NCBI GenBank assembly: GCA_902556905.1
Contig: CACDYK010000001.1
Span: forward strand, 123,272-187,271
DNA length: 64,000 nt
Reading direction: 5' to 3'
Origin: an uncultured Pelagibacteraceae bacterium
Lineage (GTDB): Bacteria; Pseudomonadota; Alphaproteobacteria; Pelagibacterales; Pelagibacteraceae
Positions within the stretch are counted from its first letter, which is position 1. Every line of letters starts with the position of its first letter. The notes under the pieces were generated by a model. The model was not told where the DNA came from. It worked only from the letters and a program-made list of their open reading frames with translations, and did not search any database. Shown one piece after another: positions 47,079-56,201 of this stretch. A program made the position numbers and the translations under genes.

Positions 47079-48080
47079 ATGGACGTTAAATTAGATAAAT
47101 GGCACAAATGTAAAGTGGATATTGAAGTCCTTAAAGAACTTTCAAAAAAATCAGATTTAAAAGGATTACAGCATGTCTCAGTTTTTTTTGGTTTGTTAAT
47201 CATCACTGGTATTCTTGCTTATATTACTTGGGGCACTTGGTGGTCAGTATTTTGGTTTTTAGTTTATGGAAATATATATTCTTTTTCTAATCCATTGTGG
47301 CATGAAACAGGTCATAAGACTGCGTTTAAATCAAAATTTTTAAATGAATTTTTTTATTATATCTCTTCTTTCATGGCAAACTTTGAGCCGACAAGATGGA
47401 GATACAGTCATTTTGTTCACCATGGAAATACTTATTCAATAGAAAATCCTTTTGATCATGAAATAGAATATGGGAATGATTTAAATGAAACCCCAAAAAG
47501 ATTAATTATAAATATAATCCCATTTTTAGATTTAGTTTTTATTAAAAAACATATTTCATTTGAAATATTTCAACATGCTCTAGGAATAAAAACAAAAGTA
47601 ATGCAAGACTGCATTCCAGAAAATGCACAAGCTAAAGCAATATTTATCTCTAGAATTTATGTTGCTATCTGGTCTTTAATAGTTTTGTGGTCAATATTAG
47701 TCTCATCTTGGATGCCAATGCTTTATTTTTTACTCCCACAATTTTATGGAAAAACTTTACATAAACTCGTTGCATTTACTCAACACGCTGGACTTGCAAG
47801 AAATATTAAAGATCATAGATATTCATCACGAGAAATGTATTTAAATCCAATACTAAGTTTTTTATATTGGAAAATGGAATACCACTTGACCCATCATATG
47901 TTTCCAACAGTCCCATCTTATAATCTAGATAAACTTCACCATCATATTAAAGACCAGTTACCAAAACCAAATGATGGATTAATAGATGCCTATAGAGAAA
48001 TAATTCCAGCTCTAATTAAACAGAGAGAAGATACAAGCTATTTTATAAAAAAAGATATACCTCAATTACAAAATGTCTAA
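47079..48080 (+). CDS. Membrane fatty-acid-desaturase-family oxygenase
   Basis: Integral di-iron enzyme, 333 residues, with three histidine boxes: HETGH (75-79), HFVHH (111-115) and HLTHH (269-273), plus four hydrophobic segments. The family includes acyl desaturases, carotenoid hydroxylases/ketolases and alkane monooxygenases; the substrate cannot be fixed from motifs. The next genes encode a ferredoxin and a ferredoxin reductase, a likely electron supply. It lies just after proteorhodopsin but beyond its terminator. Confidence 0.85.
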   Translation: MDVKLDKWHKCKVDIEVLKELSKKSDLKGLQHVSVFFGLLIITGILAYITWGTWWSVFWFLVYGNIYSFSNPLWHETGHKTAFKSKFLNEFFYYISSFMANFEPTRWRYSHFVHHGNTYSIENPFDHEIEYGNDLNETPKRLIINIIPFLDLVFIKKHISFEIFQHALGIKTKVMQDCIPENAQAKAIFISRIYVAIWSLIVLWSILVSSWMPMLYFLLPQFYGKTLHKLVAFTQHAGLARNIKDHRYSSREMYLNPILSFLYWKMEYHLTHHMFPTVPSYNLDKLHHHIKDQLPKPNDGLIDAYREIIPALIKQREDTSYFIKKDIPQLQNV

Positions 48081-48141
48081 AAATAGACTAAGTATGATTT
48101 TACTTACTTGTTCTATTTAAATAAAAACATATATATAGCCC

Positions 48142-48462
48142 ATGGCAAAAGTTACTTATAACACTCACGATAGCAAAACACATACAATTGATATTCAAAA
48201 TGGATTATCAGTTATGGAGGGTGCCGTTCAAAATGATATCCCTGGAATTGATGCTGATTGTGGAGGTGGGATGGCATGCGCCACTTGCCACGTTTATGTA
48301 AATGAAGAATGGCTAGATAAACTTCCAACTAAAGAGGATGGTGAGGAAGATATGCTCGATATGGCATTTGAGCCAAAACAGAATAGTAGATTAAGTTGTC
48401 AGTTAATTATTTCAGATGAATTAGATGGATTAGTAGTTAACATTCCATCAAAACAAGCTTAG
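48142..48462 (+). CDS. [2Fe-2S] ferredoxin, adrenodoxin type
   Basis: A 106-residue electron carrier. The four cluster cysteines are C40, C46, C49 and C86 (C-x5-C-x2-C-x36-C), the spacing of vertebrate-type/adrenodoxin ferredoxins that serve oxygenases. It ends directly before the ferredoxin reductase gene, which starts at the next base. Possible partner: the desaturase upstream. Confidence 0.93.
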   Translation: MAKVTYNTHDSKTHTIDIQNGLSVMEGAVQNDIPGIDADCGGGMACATCHVYVNEEWLDKLPTKEDGEEDMLDMAFEPKQNSRLSCQLIISDELDGLVVNIPSKQA

Positions 48463-49479
48463 ATGAATAAAACAGATGTATTAATAATTGGAGCAGGACC
48501 TACAGGTTTATTTTGTGCCCATCAATTAGGAATTATAGGATTAAGTTGTCAGATAGTAGATAATCTTGATAAGGCAGGAGGTCAATGTATTGAGCTTTAT
48601 CCAGATAAACCAATTTATGATATTCCAGCTATACCTGAGTGCACAGGTGAAGAGCTAACTAATAATTTGTTACAACAAATAAAACCTTTTGATGTTAAAT
48701 TTCATTTAAATGAGAGAGTAGAGAAACTTAAAAAAGTTGAGAATAGATGGCATATTAAGACAAGTAGTAATCAAGAATTTGATGTAGCAAGTATAGTTAT
48801 TGCTGGTGGTGTTGGATCATTTGAGCCTAGAAAATTCCCATTAAAAGAATGTGAAAAATTTGAAGGAAAATCTTTATTTTATTCAATTAAAGATAAATCA
48901 ATTTTTAAAGATAAAACAATTTCAATTTTTGGGGGAGGAGACTCAGCATTAGATTGGGCAATTGAATTGTCAAACACATCCAAAGTAAATTTGATTCATA
49001 GAAGAGACGGTTTTAGTGGAGCAGAGTCTAGTGTTCAAAAAGTTAAAGAGCTTAATGATCAAGGAAAATTAAATTTATATACAAAATATCAAATTGGTTC
49101 ATTAGCAGGTAATGAAAAAATAGATTCAGTTACCATTAAACATGATGATGGAGAAGAAAAAGAATTTAAAACAGATTATGTACTTGGTTTCTTTGGTTTA
49201 ATTATGCAACTTGGACCGATATTAGATTGGGGATTAAATATTAATAAAAAAACAATTGAAGTTAATACAGAAAATTTTGAGACAAATATTAATGGGATTT
49301 TTGCAATAGGTGACATTTGTTCTTATCCAGGTAAACTTAAGTTAATTTTATCAGGTTTTCATGAAGGTGCGTTGGCTGCAAGAGGTTGTTTCAAATATGC
49401 TAAACCAGATGAAAAACTAAGATTTGAATTCACAACTACATCAAAAGCTGCACAAGAAAGACTTGGTGTTAAGAAGTGA
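48463..49479 (+). CDS. Ferredoxin/flavodoxin-NADP+ reductase, thioredoxin-reductase-like
   Basis: FAD and NADPH enzyme of 338 residues. The FAD loop is IIGAGPTGLFCAHQLG, the NADP loop FGGGDSALDWAIEL, and the second FAD motif IFAIGDICSYPG. The redox-active CxxC of thioredoxin reductase is absent, which puts it in the YumC/TrxR-like ferredoxin-NADP reductase group. It would pass electrons from NADPH to the ferredoxin encoded immediately upstream. Its stop overlaps the next start by four bases. Confidence 0.9.
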   Translation: MNKTDVLIIGAGPTGLFCAHQLGIIGLSCQIVDNLDKAGGQCIELYPDKPIYDIPAIPECTGEELTNNLLQQIKPFDVKFHLNERVEKLKKVENRWHIKTSSNQEFDVASIVIAGGVGSFEPRKFPLKECEKFEGKSLFYSIKDKSIFKDKTISIFGGGDSALDWAIELSNTSKVNLIHRRDGFSGAESSVQKVKELNDQGKLNLYTKYQIGSLAGNEKIDSVTIKHDDGEEKEFKTDYVLGFFGLIMQLGPILDWGLNINKKTIEVNTENFETNINGIFAIGDICSYPGKLKLILSGFHEGALAARGCFKYAKPDEKLRFEFTTTSKAAQERLGVKK

Positions 49480-50105
49480 TAGAGCTTTTTTCTGCTGACA
49501 CTCCAAATGGTAAAAAAATTTCAATAATGCTTGAGGAAATTGGTTACGAATATAAAGTAACCAAAGTTAATTTAGGTAGTAATGATCAATTTAAACCAGA
49601 ATTTGTAAAAATAAGTCCTTTTAGTAAAATTCCAGTAATTACTGATCATGAAAACAATGAAAGCATCTTCGAGTCTGGTGCAATTTTAATTTACTTAGCT
49701 GAGAAAAGTGGAAAGTATTATGATCAGCAAGATAAATTAAAGATTAATCAGTGGCTAATGGCTCAAATGGGAACTGTAGGTCCAATGATAGGTCAGCATC
49801 ATCAATTTCATCACTATAATCCTGGTAAAAGTGAATTTGGTGAAGAGAGATATTTCAAAATCACAAAGAGAATATATCAAGAATTAGATAACAGATTAAA
49901 AGCCTCTAAATTTCTCGCAGGAGAAAAATATACAATTGCTGATATTGCAACATGGCCTTGGATTGCAAGACACCCAATTCATGATATTGGTTTAAAAAAT
50001 TATAAGAATTTATCAAGATGGTATTTGGAGATTGCTGAGCGAGATGCTGTGATCAAAGGATATAGTTTTATGGATAAAGACTCTAAAATTCCAGGGATTA
50101 TTTAG
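49476..50105 (+). CDS. Glutathione S-transferase family protein
   Basis: A 209-residue GST-like protein with an N-terminal thioredoxin-like domain (residues 1-80; SADTPNGKKISIMLEEIG and the ESGAILIYLAEK motif) and a C-terminal helical domain (GEKYTIADIATWPWI). The nearest groups are YfcG/YghU-like disulfide-bond oxidoreductases, from the TPNG motif. It begins with GTG overlapping the reductase stop, so it belongs to the same operon. The last four bases overlap the Gfo/Idh gene on the other strand. Confidence 0.88.
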   Translation: MIELFSADTPNGKKISIMLEEIGYEYKVTKVNLGSNDQFKPEFVKISPFSKIPVITDHENNESIFESGAILIYLAEKSGKYYDQQDKLKINQWLMAQMGTVGPMIGQHHQFHHYNPGKSEFGEERYFKITKRIYQELDNRLKASKFLAGEKYTIADIATWPWIARHPIHDIGLKNYKNLSRWYLEIAERDAVIKGYSFMDKDSKIPGII

Positions 50106-51175
50106 TTAGGTAGCCAAGAATTATATAGTGAATTATCTTTTTTTATTGGAAGATAGATATTTTTTCCTTCTCGTGACGAATTGTAAACAGCTGTAACAAA
50201 CTCTAAAGATTCTCGTGCATTTAATAATGTGACCTCATCACTAATATGCCCATCTAATTTTTTTGCTATTTCATCAAACATTCCAGCATACCAAGATTTT
50301 GTTAACTCTACTTTAGATAAAATTTCATTAACTTGATTTTGTGTTACAGGTTCTCTTGCTAAAAATTTCCATTCATCATCAGCTGGATTATAAGGTTTGT
50401 CAGGAGAGCCACCTGATTCTACAGTTAGATTATTAAAACAAATTTTAATTCTACTGACATCTTCTGCAGCACCAAGTGTAATAGAGCTTGTAACCAATGC
50501 ACCATTGCCCATTTCTATTGAAAGTGCAGCACAATCTTCTACTTCAATATCGTTTACTCGAGTTGTTAATTTTGCAAACACATTTGAAACTGGACCAAAA
50601 ACCATGCTTATAAGATCATGAATATGAATAGAATGACTTAAGATTGCACCACCTTGTTCGCCTTCCCAAGTTCCTCTCCAAGCTTTAGAGTAATACTCTT
50701 TTCCTCTATTCCAGTGAGTTTCTAAGGAAGCAACTAAAGGTTTACCAGCCAATCCAGAATTAATAAGTGCTTTTAATTTTGAAAATCCAGGGCCATATCT
50801 ATATTGAAAAACAGGAAATATAGTTTTACCAGTTTCTTTACTTATTCTCTCAAGTTCATCAACTTCCTTAAGGTTTGAAACCAATGGTTTTTCACAAATT
50901 ACATGCTTACCTGCTTCAAGTGATTTTTTACAAGCTGAAAAATGCAAATGAGGTGGGAGACAAATATCAATAATATCAATTTCTTTAATTTTTAGTACAT
51001 CTTCAAAATTAAGCGAAACTTTAATATCAGAGTTTAGTGGTATTATATTATCGATAGACTCTTTTGTTAGTCCACAAATTGTATGGACATTAAATCTATC
51101 CGAAACTTTTTGAAAATCTTCATAATGTTTAGCACCTATGTTGGTTCCTATAATGGCTACTTGATATTTACTCAT
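50102..51175 (-). CDS. Gfo/Idh/MocA-family oxidoreductase (second copy of a pair)
   Basis: NAD(P)-dependent dehydrogenase of 357 residues. The Rossmann start reads YQVAIIGTNIGAKHYE, and the family motif is seen in EKPLVSN and the HLHFSACKKSLEAGKHVICEKP-type layout (EAGKHVICEKP near residue 92). The C-terminal domain follows. These enzymes act on sugars, inositols and related polyols. The start overlaps the neighbouring Gfo/Idh gene by four bases. Substrate unknown. Confidence 0.88.
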   Translation of the reverse strand: MSKYQVAIIGTNIGAKHYEDFQKVSDRFNVHTICGLTKESIDNIIPLNSDIKVSLNFEDVLKIKEIDIIDICLPPHLHFSACKKSLEAGKHVICEKPLVSNLKEVDELERISKETGKTIFPVFQYRYGPGFSKLKALINSGLAGKPLVASLETHWNRGKEYYSKAWRGTWEGEQGGAILSHSIHIHDLISMVFGPVSNVFAKLTTRVNDIEVEDCAALSIEMGNGALVTSSITLGAAEDVSRIKICFNNLTVESGGSPDKPYNPADDEWKFLAREPVTQNQVNEILSKVELTKSWYAGMFDEIAKKLDGHISDEVTLLNARESLEFVTAVYNSSREGKNIYLPIKKDNSLYNSWLPN

Positions 51176-52182
51176 TTTTTTTCTGCTATTTCTTGAGCTT
51201 TAATTGCAAGTTCCATCGTTAAATAGGTAAGTTGTTGAGAACAAGCTGACTCAGTTCTATCTAATACATCATTAATTAAATTTCTAAAATATGGAAGCTT
51301 AACATCACTACAATCTATATGTTTTACTTCTTCATTGTTTGCATAATATAAATGATTTCCAGTGTCAGATTTTGCTAGATCTGTGTACTTTCTAATTTCA
51401 ATAAAACCTTTATCGCCTAGAATAAATAATCTTCCATCTCCCCAAGTTGGAAGTGCATCTGGGGTAAACCAATCTAATCGAATATATCCATGACCACTAT
51501 TTCCTGTAAGATTTATTTCACCAAAATCTTGAAAACCAGGAAATTGTTTCTTTGTAGTGTTTTCTACTAATGCGTGATTAATTTTAGCTTCATTGGAATT
51601 GGTAAATACTAAAAATTGATGGATTTGATGTGAACCTATATCGGTAATTATTCCACCATAACTTTCACGCTCATAAAACCACTCGGGTCGTTCATAATTT
51701 CCTTGTCGATGTGGACCAGTACCCATTGTTTGTTTTACTTTTCCAATTTTACCTTCAGCAACTAATTCCTCAGCTTTTGCAACTGCAGCCACATGAAATC
51801 TTTCTGAAAAATTTACTGACCAAATTTTTCCTGTTTCTTTTACTGTACGCCTTAAATCATCAAGTTGGTTTAATGTTGTGCATCCTGGCTTATCTACCAT
51901 TACATCTTTACCTGATTTTAATGCTTCAATAGAAAGAGTTGCTCTATCTTTGGGAATTGAAGAGATCAAAATCATATCTATTTTATTATCTTTTAAAATT
52001 TCACTTTTATTTTCTACTCTTTTTATATTTGGATACTTTTTGTTAAATTCATTTAATGTTAATGGGGAACCTTCAGTCCAAAAATGATTGCAATTACAAC
52101 CTTCTTTGATCATTTCATCTAACATGTCAAATATATGTCCATGATCAATTCCTAGTACCGCTAAATTTAAAGATCTTTTCAT
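51172..52182 (-). CDS. Gfo/Idh/MocA-family oxidoreductase (first copy of a pair)
   Basis: A 336-residue dehydrogenase with the N-terminal Rossmann fold and the SGKDVMVDKPGCTT motif near residue 88. DIGSHQIHQFLVF, near residue 180, carries the Gfo/Idh active-site-like DxxxH pattern. It differs clearly from its neighbour, so the two are not recent duplicates. It lies three bases after the phyH-type gene in the same direction. Confidence 0.87.
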   Translation of the reverse strand: MKRSLNLAVLGIDHGHIFDMLDEMIKEGCNCNHFWTEGSPLTLNEFNKKYPNIKRVENKSEILKDNKIDMILISSIPKDRATLSIEALKSGKDVMVDKPGCTTLNQLDDLRRTVKETGKIWSVNFSERFHVAAVAKAEELVAEGKIGKVKQTMGTGPHRQGNYERPEWFYERESYGGIITDIGSHQIHQFLVFTNSNEAKINHALVENTTKKQFPGFQDFGEINLTGNSGHGYIRLDWFTPDALPTWGDGRLFILGDKGFIEIRKYTDLAKSDTGNHLYYANNEEVKHIDCSDVKLPYFRNLINDVLDRTESACSQQLTYLTMELAIKAQEIAEKK

Positions 52183-52185
52183 AAA

Positions 52186-53013
52186 CTAGTAAGCTCCTTT
52201 TTTTGAGGATCCTTTATAAAAAATTTCTTGAAGATTGTCATTTTCTTGTTTTTTTATTTTAAGATCTTTTTGATCCATCAATGATTTAGGTCTTTCAATT
52301 ATTTCATGAAAATTATAATTATTATTTCCTCTAGCTATTTGAACACTATTTTTTCCTAGAACTTGTTTAACATTAGCTCCGATAAAACTTTGTATTACAA
52401 ATCCTATTCTTCTATCGTCACTTTTATTTAGATCCGATCCATGAACTACAGTTGGATGATGTAAAGACATTTGGCCAGCAGTTAAAATTAATGGTGTTGT
52501 TTCTTCTATAGGCACATCCTTTACTGTTTGTCCTCTAGTTAATAGATTTCCTTCATTGAATTTTTGATCATGTTGTTTAATATTATCCTTATGGGAGCCT
52601 GCCCACATTCTCATACAACCATTGTGCTCATTAGAGTCAGTTATTGCAACCCATGCAGTAACCCAGTTGAGTGGCTCTAAACCTATATACTTTGCATCTT
52701 GGTGGTAACTAACAAATCCTTTTTCTTTTGGATTTTTTATAAAAAGAGTTGTTCCACACACTAGTATATTTTCGCCAATTAAACTTTCAACAGCATTTAA
52801 TATTTTAGGGTTATGTGTAACCTCATCTAATAAAGGTGAAATTAAATGAGCATTATATCTACCAGAATTTTCTAACTCACCTGGCATTTCTTTTTCGATC
52901 AATTCAATTTCATCTCTAATTTGTTTTGCCTTATCTTTTGAAAAAATATTAATTGGAGAAACAAACCCTTCATCTTCATATTGTTTAAGTTGATTTGATG
53001 AAAGATAAGTCAT
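52186..53013 (-). CDS. Phytanoyl-CoA dioxygenase (PhyH) family, Fe(II)/2-oxoglutarate oxygenase
   Basis: A 275-residue non-haem iron oxygenase. The metal triad is visible: H104 and D106 in SYHQDAKYIG and the distal His in HPTVVHGSD; the 2-oxoglutarate-binding Arg may be in DRRIGFV. The GCMRMWAGSHK segment is typical of the family. The ectoine hydroxylase signature was not seen. It heads an operon with two Gfo/Idh dehydrogenases, suggesting an oxygenase plus dehydrogenase catabolic route for a small osmolyte or polyol. Confidence 0.85.
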   Translation of the reverse strand: MTYLSSNQLKQYEDEGFVSPINIFSKDKAKQIRDEIELIEKEMPGELENSGRYNAHLISPLLDEVTHNPKILNAVESLIGENILVCGTTLFIKNPKEKGFVSYHQDAKYIGLEPLNWVTAWVAITDSNEHNGCMRMWAGSHKDNIKQHDQKFNEGNLLTRGQTVKDVPIEETTPLILTAGQMSLHHPTVVHGSDLNKSDDRRIGFVIQSFIGANVKQVLGKNSVQIARGNNNYNFHEIIERPKSLMDQKDLKIKKQENDNLQEIFYKGSSKKGAY

Positions 53014-53032
53014 ATTATTTTAAAAACTTTAT

Positions 53033-53818
53033 ATGAGCGTAGAAATTACTTCAATAAATTATTGTCCAGTCAAATCTGTTTCATTTCAATCAATTGAAAA
53101 GTGTAGCATTAAAAAAAATATTGGAATTATTGGAGATAGAATTTTTGCATTTGCCACAGGTTTAGATCAAGTTCAGGCAAAGTTATTTGAAAAAAGTCCA
53201 GATGAAAGAAAAGGAAAATGGAATAAAATTTTAACACTTAAAAATTCACCAGCTTTGAATAAATATAATTTTGAATTCAAAGATGAAAAATTAACTTTCA
53301 TTATTAAAAATAAAGAAATTTTATCTATTGATATAAATCAATTAAGTGAAAGAGAAGCGCTTTCAAATAAAATTTCAGAATTAGAAAGCTCTTTAAAACA
53401 ACCAATTGTTTTAATGAAAAATGATGCCTTTCCTTTTTTTGATACTTCTATTTCAAAAAAAGTAGATTTTGTTAATTCAGTCTCACTTTTAAATACTCAA
53501 AGCATCAATGATTTTGAGAACAAAACTAATAAGAAGATTGAGACTTCAATATTTAGAGGAAATATTTGTATCGATGGAATTGAGCCTTGGAAAGAGAGAG
53601 AATGGATTGGAAAAACTATTAAAATAAATAATGTTTTATTTAAAGTTGAAAAAAATATTCCAAGATGTGTCGCTATAAATTTAAAACCCAAAACGGACGA
53701 CAATTCATTTAACTTACTTCAATTATTAAAAAAAAATTATAATCATTTTGATATGGGTATTTATTTAACTGCACTAGATGATGGTGAAATAAATATTGGA
53801 AACAAAATAGAGCTATAA
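53033..53818 (+). CDS. MOSC domain-containing protein
   Basis: A 261-residue protein with an N-terminal MOSC beta-barrel (VEITSINYCPVKSVSFQSIEK, then IGIIGDRIFAFATG) and a C-terminal MOSC domain (FRGNICIDGIEPWKEREWIG, NIPRCVAINLKPKT). MOSC proteins bind molybdenum cofactor and often reduce N-hydroxylated or sulfur substrates. In the usual form a conserved Cys follows in the MOSC domain (RCV, Cys at about 216). Divergent from phyH by 20 bases. Confidence 0.85.
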   Translation: MSVEITSINYCPVKSVSFQSIEKCSIKKNIGIIGDRIFAFATGLDQVQAKLFEKSPDERKGKWNKILTLKNSPALNKYNFEFKDEKLTFIIKNKEILSIDINQLSEREALSNKISELESSLKQPIVLMKNDAFPFFDTSISKKVDFVNSVSLLNTQSINDFENKTNKKIETSIFRGNICIDGIEPWKEREWIGKTIKINNVLFKVEKNIPRCVAINLKPKTDDNSFNLLQLLKKNYNHFDMGIYLTALDDGEINIGNKIEL

Positions 53819-53920
53819 TTAAAAATTCAATTATAAGTTGATCTTATCTTTTTAGATTATTTGCATCAAATCATGAATCTTGTTAACTTATTTCTTATTA
53901 TTTAACAAAGAGGAGAGATA

Positions 53921-54766
53921 ATGAAAAAATTAATTAAGTCACTTTCAGTTTTTCTTATTATTCTTTTTAGTGTTTCGAATGTTAATGCGGCAACGTTAAC
54001 TGACAAACTAAAAGATGGACATAAGTTAAGACTTGGATTTGGTACAGCAGTTCCTTGGGCATACGCTGGCGATAACGGTGAAGCTTTAGGTTTTGTTAAC
54101 ATGATTGCTTTGACAGTTCTTGAAGAAATGGGAATTACTGAGCATGAAACTAAAGTATTTGAATGGTCAGGATTAATTCCAGGAATTAATGCTAACAGAT
54201 CAGATATGATTACTGGTGGTATGTATATTCTAAAAAGTAGATGTGCCAACATTAATTTCTCAGACCCAATAGGTGTATTTGGTGATGCAATGTTAGTGCC
54301 AAAAGGGAATCCAAAAAATATTAACAACTATGCTGATGTAATTAGCACAGGTGCAAAACTTGTAACTGGTGCTGGTTTTAATACAGTTGAAGCTGCTAAA
54401 AAGTTTGGTGTACCTGATAGCCAAATGTTATTAGTAGAAGGTGAAGTTGGAATTTTAGCTGCTATGAAAGCAGGTAGAGCTGATGTTGCTGTTCAAACTT
54501 TCTTTGGTGCTAAAGAGCACGAAGAAAAAACTAACGGTGCATTTGAGGTAACAGATCCTAAGTTAATGCCTATGGAAACTGTAAACGTAGTTGGAATTGG
54601 TTTTAGAAAAACAGATACTGAGTTTAGAGATAATTTCAATGCTGCATTAGCAAAAGTTTTAGCAAACCCAAGCAAAATGTTGGAAAGAGCTGGTAAGTAT
54701 GGCTATGATAAAGCTCAATTACCTCCTCCTGAAATGACTACTGCGTGGGCTTGTTCTACTAAATAA
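53921..54766 (+). CDS. ehuB: ABC transporter periplasmic binding protein, ectoine/polar-amino-acid type (EhuB-like)
   Basis: Captures substrate in the periplasm. The 281 residues begin with a signal peptide (cleavage near VNA-ATL) and the family 3 binding-protein fold. The segment WSGLIPGINANRSDMITGGMYILKSRC resembles the EhuB pattern around the first hinge, where WGALIPGL..DMI..GM is typical. It is followed by AMLVPKGNP. A strong AGGAGAG ribosome-binding site precedes the ATG. Ectoine or hydroxyectoine is the best guess; another polar amino-acid derivative is equally possible. Confidence 0.72.
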   Translation: MKKLIKSLSVFLIILFSVSNVNAATLTDKLKDGHKLRLGFGTAVPWAYAGDNGEALGFVNMIALTVLEEMGITEHETKVFEWSGLIPGINANRSDMITGGMYILKSRCANINFSDPIGVFGDAMLVPKGNPKNINNYADVISTGAKLVTGAGFNTVEAAKKFGVPDSQMLLVEGEVGILAAMKAGRADVAVQTFFGAKEHEEKTNGAFEVTDPKLMPMETVNVVGIGFRKTDTEFRDNFNAALAKVLANPSKMLERAGKYGYDKAQLPPPEMTTAWACSTK

Positions 54767-54785
54767 ATATATTAAATTTAGATTT

Positions 54786-54822
54786 AATCAGGCGACAAAA
54801 ATTCGTCGCCTGATTTTTTTTT
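54786..54822 (+). terminator. Hairpin with T-run between binding-protein and permease genes
   Basis: Stem AATCAGGCGAC (54786-54796) pairs perfectly, 11 bp, with GTCGCCTGATT (54805-54815) around an 8-base loop, followed by a T-run to 54822. Such leaky terminators after a binding-protein gene allow more binding protein than permease to be made. Confidence 0.88.
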
Positions 54823-54840
54823 AATAACTAAGGTATTATA

Positions 54841-55512
54841 GTGAGTTATTTTGCATTTTTAACAGAACATGGTCCAACCATGTTACTGGGAACAGTTACG
54901 ACAATTAAAGTATTAATCTGCGCAACTATTCTTTATGTAATTATCTCATTAATATTTGGATTGATGCGTTTATCAAAAAATCCAATAATTCAAGGAACAG
55001 CCACAGTTTATATTGAATTTTTTAGAGGTACATCTTTATTGGTACAATTATTTTGGTTTTACTACGTGTTACCTTTTTTTGGTTTAACACTAGAAGCTTT
55101 TACTGCTGGTGTTGTTGCAATAGGTATGAATTTTGGTGCCTATGGAGCCGAGATAGTCAGAGGAGGTATTCTTGCAGTTCCAAAGGGACAATGGGAAGGT
55201 GCGTTTGCTCTTAATTTTACTCCTGCTAAAAGGATGCGAAAAATAATTATACCACAAATATTTCCAATTATATTACCACCTGCTGCAAATTTAACAGTGG
55301 AACTTTTAAAAGCTACTGCATTAGTTGCTTTAGTAACAGTAGTTGATTTAACATTTGAAGCTAAACAAATAAATTCTATTACATGGCTTTCTGCACAATG
55401 TTTTGGAACTGCACTTTTAATTTATTATATAATTTCAAGATTTTTTCTTGTTCCATTTTTACGTTGGTTAGAAGTTTTAGCAGCAAGAAAAGTAGGAAAG
55501 GTAATAAAATAA
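54841..55512 (+). CDS. ehuC: ABC transporter permease, ehuC-like
   Basis: Integral-membrane permease of the HisMQ/GlnP type, 223 residues, with about five transmembrane helices. The EFFRGTSLLVQLF motif is typical of the polar amino-acid family, and the EAA loop lies near GAFALNFTPAKRMRKIIIPQI. It starts at GTG (54841), only 18 bases after the hairpin. It pairs with the next permease as a heterodimer. Confidence 0.85.
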   Translation: MSYFAFLTEHGPTMLLGTVTTIKVLICATILYVIISLIFGLMRLSKNPIIQGTATVYIEFFRGTSLLVQLFWFYYVLPFFGLTLEAFTAGVVAIGMNFGAYGAEIVRGGILAVPKGQWEGAFALNFTPAKRMRKIIIPQIFPIILPPAANLTVELLKATALVALVTVVDLTFEAKQINSITWLSAQCFGTALLIYYIISRFFLVPFLRWLEVLAARKVGKVIK

Positions 55513-55513
55513 T

Positions 55514-56200
55514 ATGAATGCAGAATGGAGATGGGATTTTGCAATTGAGATATTGCCACAAATGTTATTGGCAACCTTAAATACAATTTTAGCTGCAGGA
55601 GTTGGTTACGCAATTGCTGTAATTGTTGGCTTATTATTCTTATTAGGTCAAAGAACTCCAATCAAGATAGTCAATATAATTAATAGAGAAATTGTTGAAT
55701 TTATTAGATCAACACCTTTATTAATCCAACTATTTTTTGTGTATTTTGTATTACCTCAATTTGGTATCACTTTATCTGCTTGGGTGTGTGGAATGATAAC
55801 AATTGGTCTTCATTTTGGTACCTATTTATCGGAAGTGTATAGAGGGGCCTTAGAAGGTGTTCCCAAAACTCAATGGGAAGCATGTAGAGCTTTAAATTTT
55901 TCTACATTTTATACTTATAGAAAAATAGTTTTGCCTCAAGCGTTTCCAATTGCCATTCCAGGAATGGGAAATTATTTGGTGGGGATTTTCAAAGATACTC
56001 CATTATTATCAACTATTGGTGTTGCAGAATTGTTCCATGCAGCAACAGCAGTTGGTGGTTATCACTACCGATATTTAGAACCATACACTATAGTAGGAAT
56101 AATATTTTTAATGTTATCAATTCCTGCAGCAATATGGATTAGAAAAATTGAAAAAAATGTTAATCTAGCTCAAGGAAAAATAAAAAAAGAACAACTTTAA
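55514..56200 (+). CDS. ehuD: ABC transporter permease, ehuD-like
   Basis: Second permease of the importer, 228 residues. It shows [23 protein letters not shown] and the EAA loop [24 protein letters not shown], with [15 protein letters not shown] typical of the family. It starts one base after ehuC and is followed immediately by the ATPase. Confidence 0.86.
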   Translation: MNAEWRWDFAIEILPQMLLATLNTILAAGVGYAIAVIVGLLFLLGQRTPIKIVNIINREIVEFIRSTPLLIQLFFVYFVLPQFGITLSAWVCGMITIGLHFGTYLSEVYRGALEGVPKTQWEACRALNFSTFYTYRKIVLPQAFPIAIPGMGNYLVGIFKDTPLLSTIGVAELFHAATAVGGYHYRYLEPYTIVGIIFLMLSIPAAIWIRKIEKNVNLAQGKIKKEQL

Positions 56201-56201
56201 T

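Noticed and set aside
48463..49479. Thioredoxin reductase
   Set aside because: The redox CxxC between the two nucleotide-binding motifs is absent, and a ferredoxin gene lies directly upstream.
52186..53013. Ectoine hydroxylase (ectD)
   Set aside because: Only generic PhyH motifs are seen; the EctD signature around its first His is not there.
53902..54327. 141-codon reverse ORF
   Set aside because: Shadow of the binding-protein gene, whose signal peptide and fold are clear on the plus strand.
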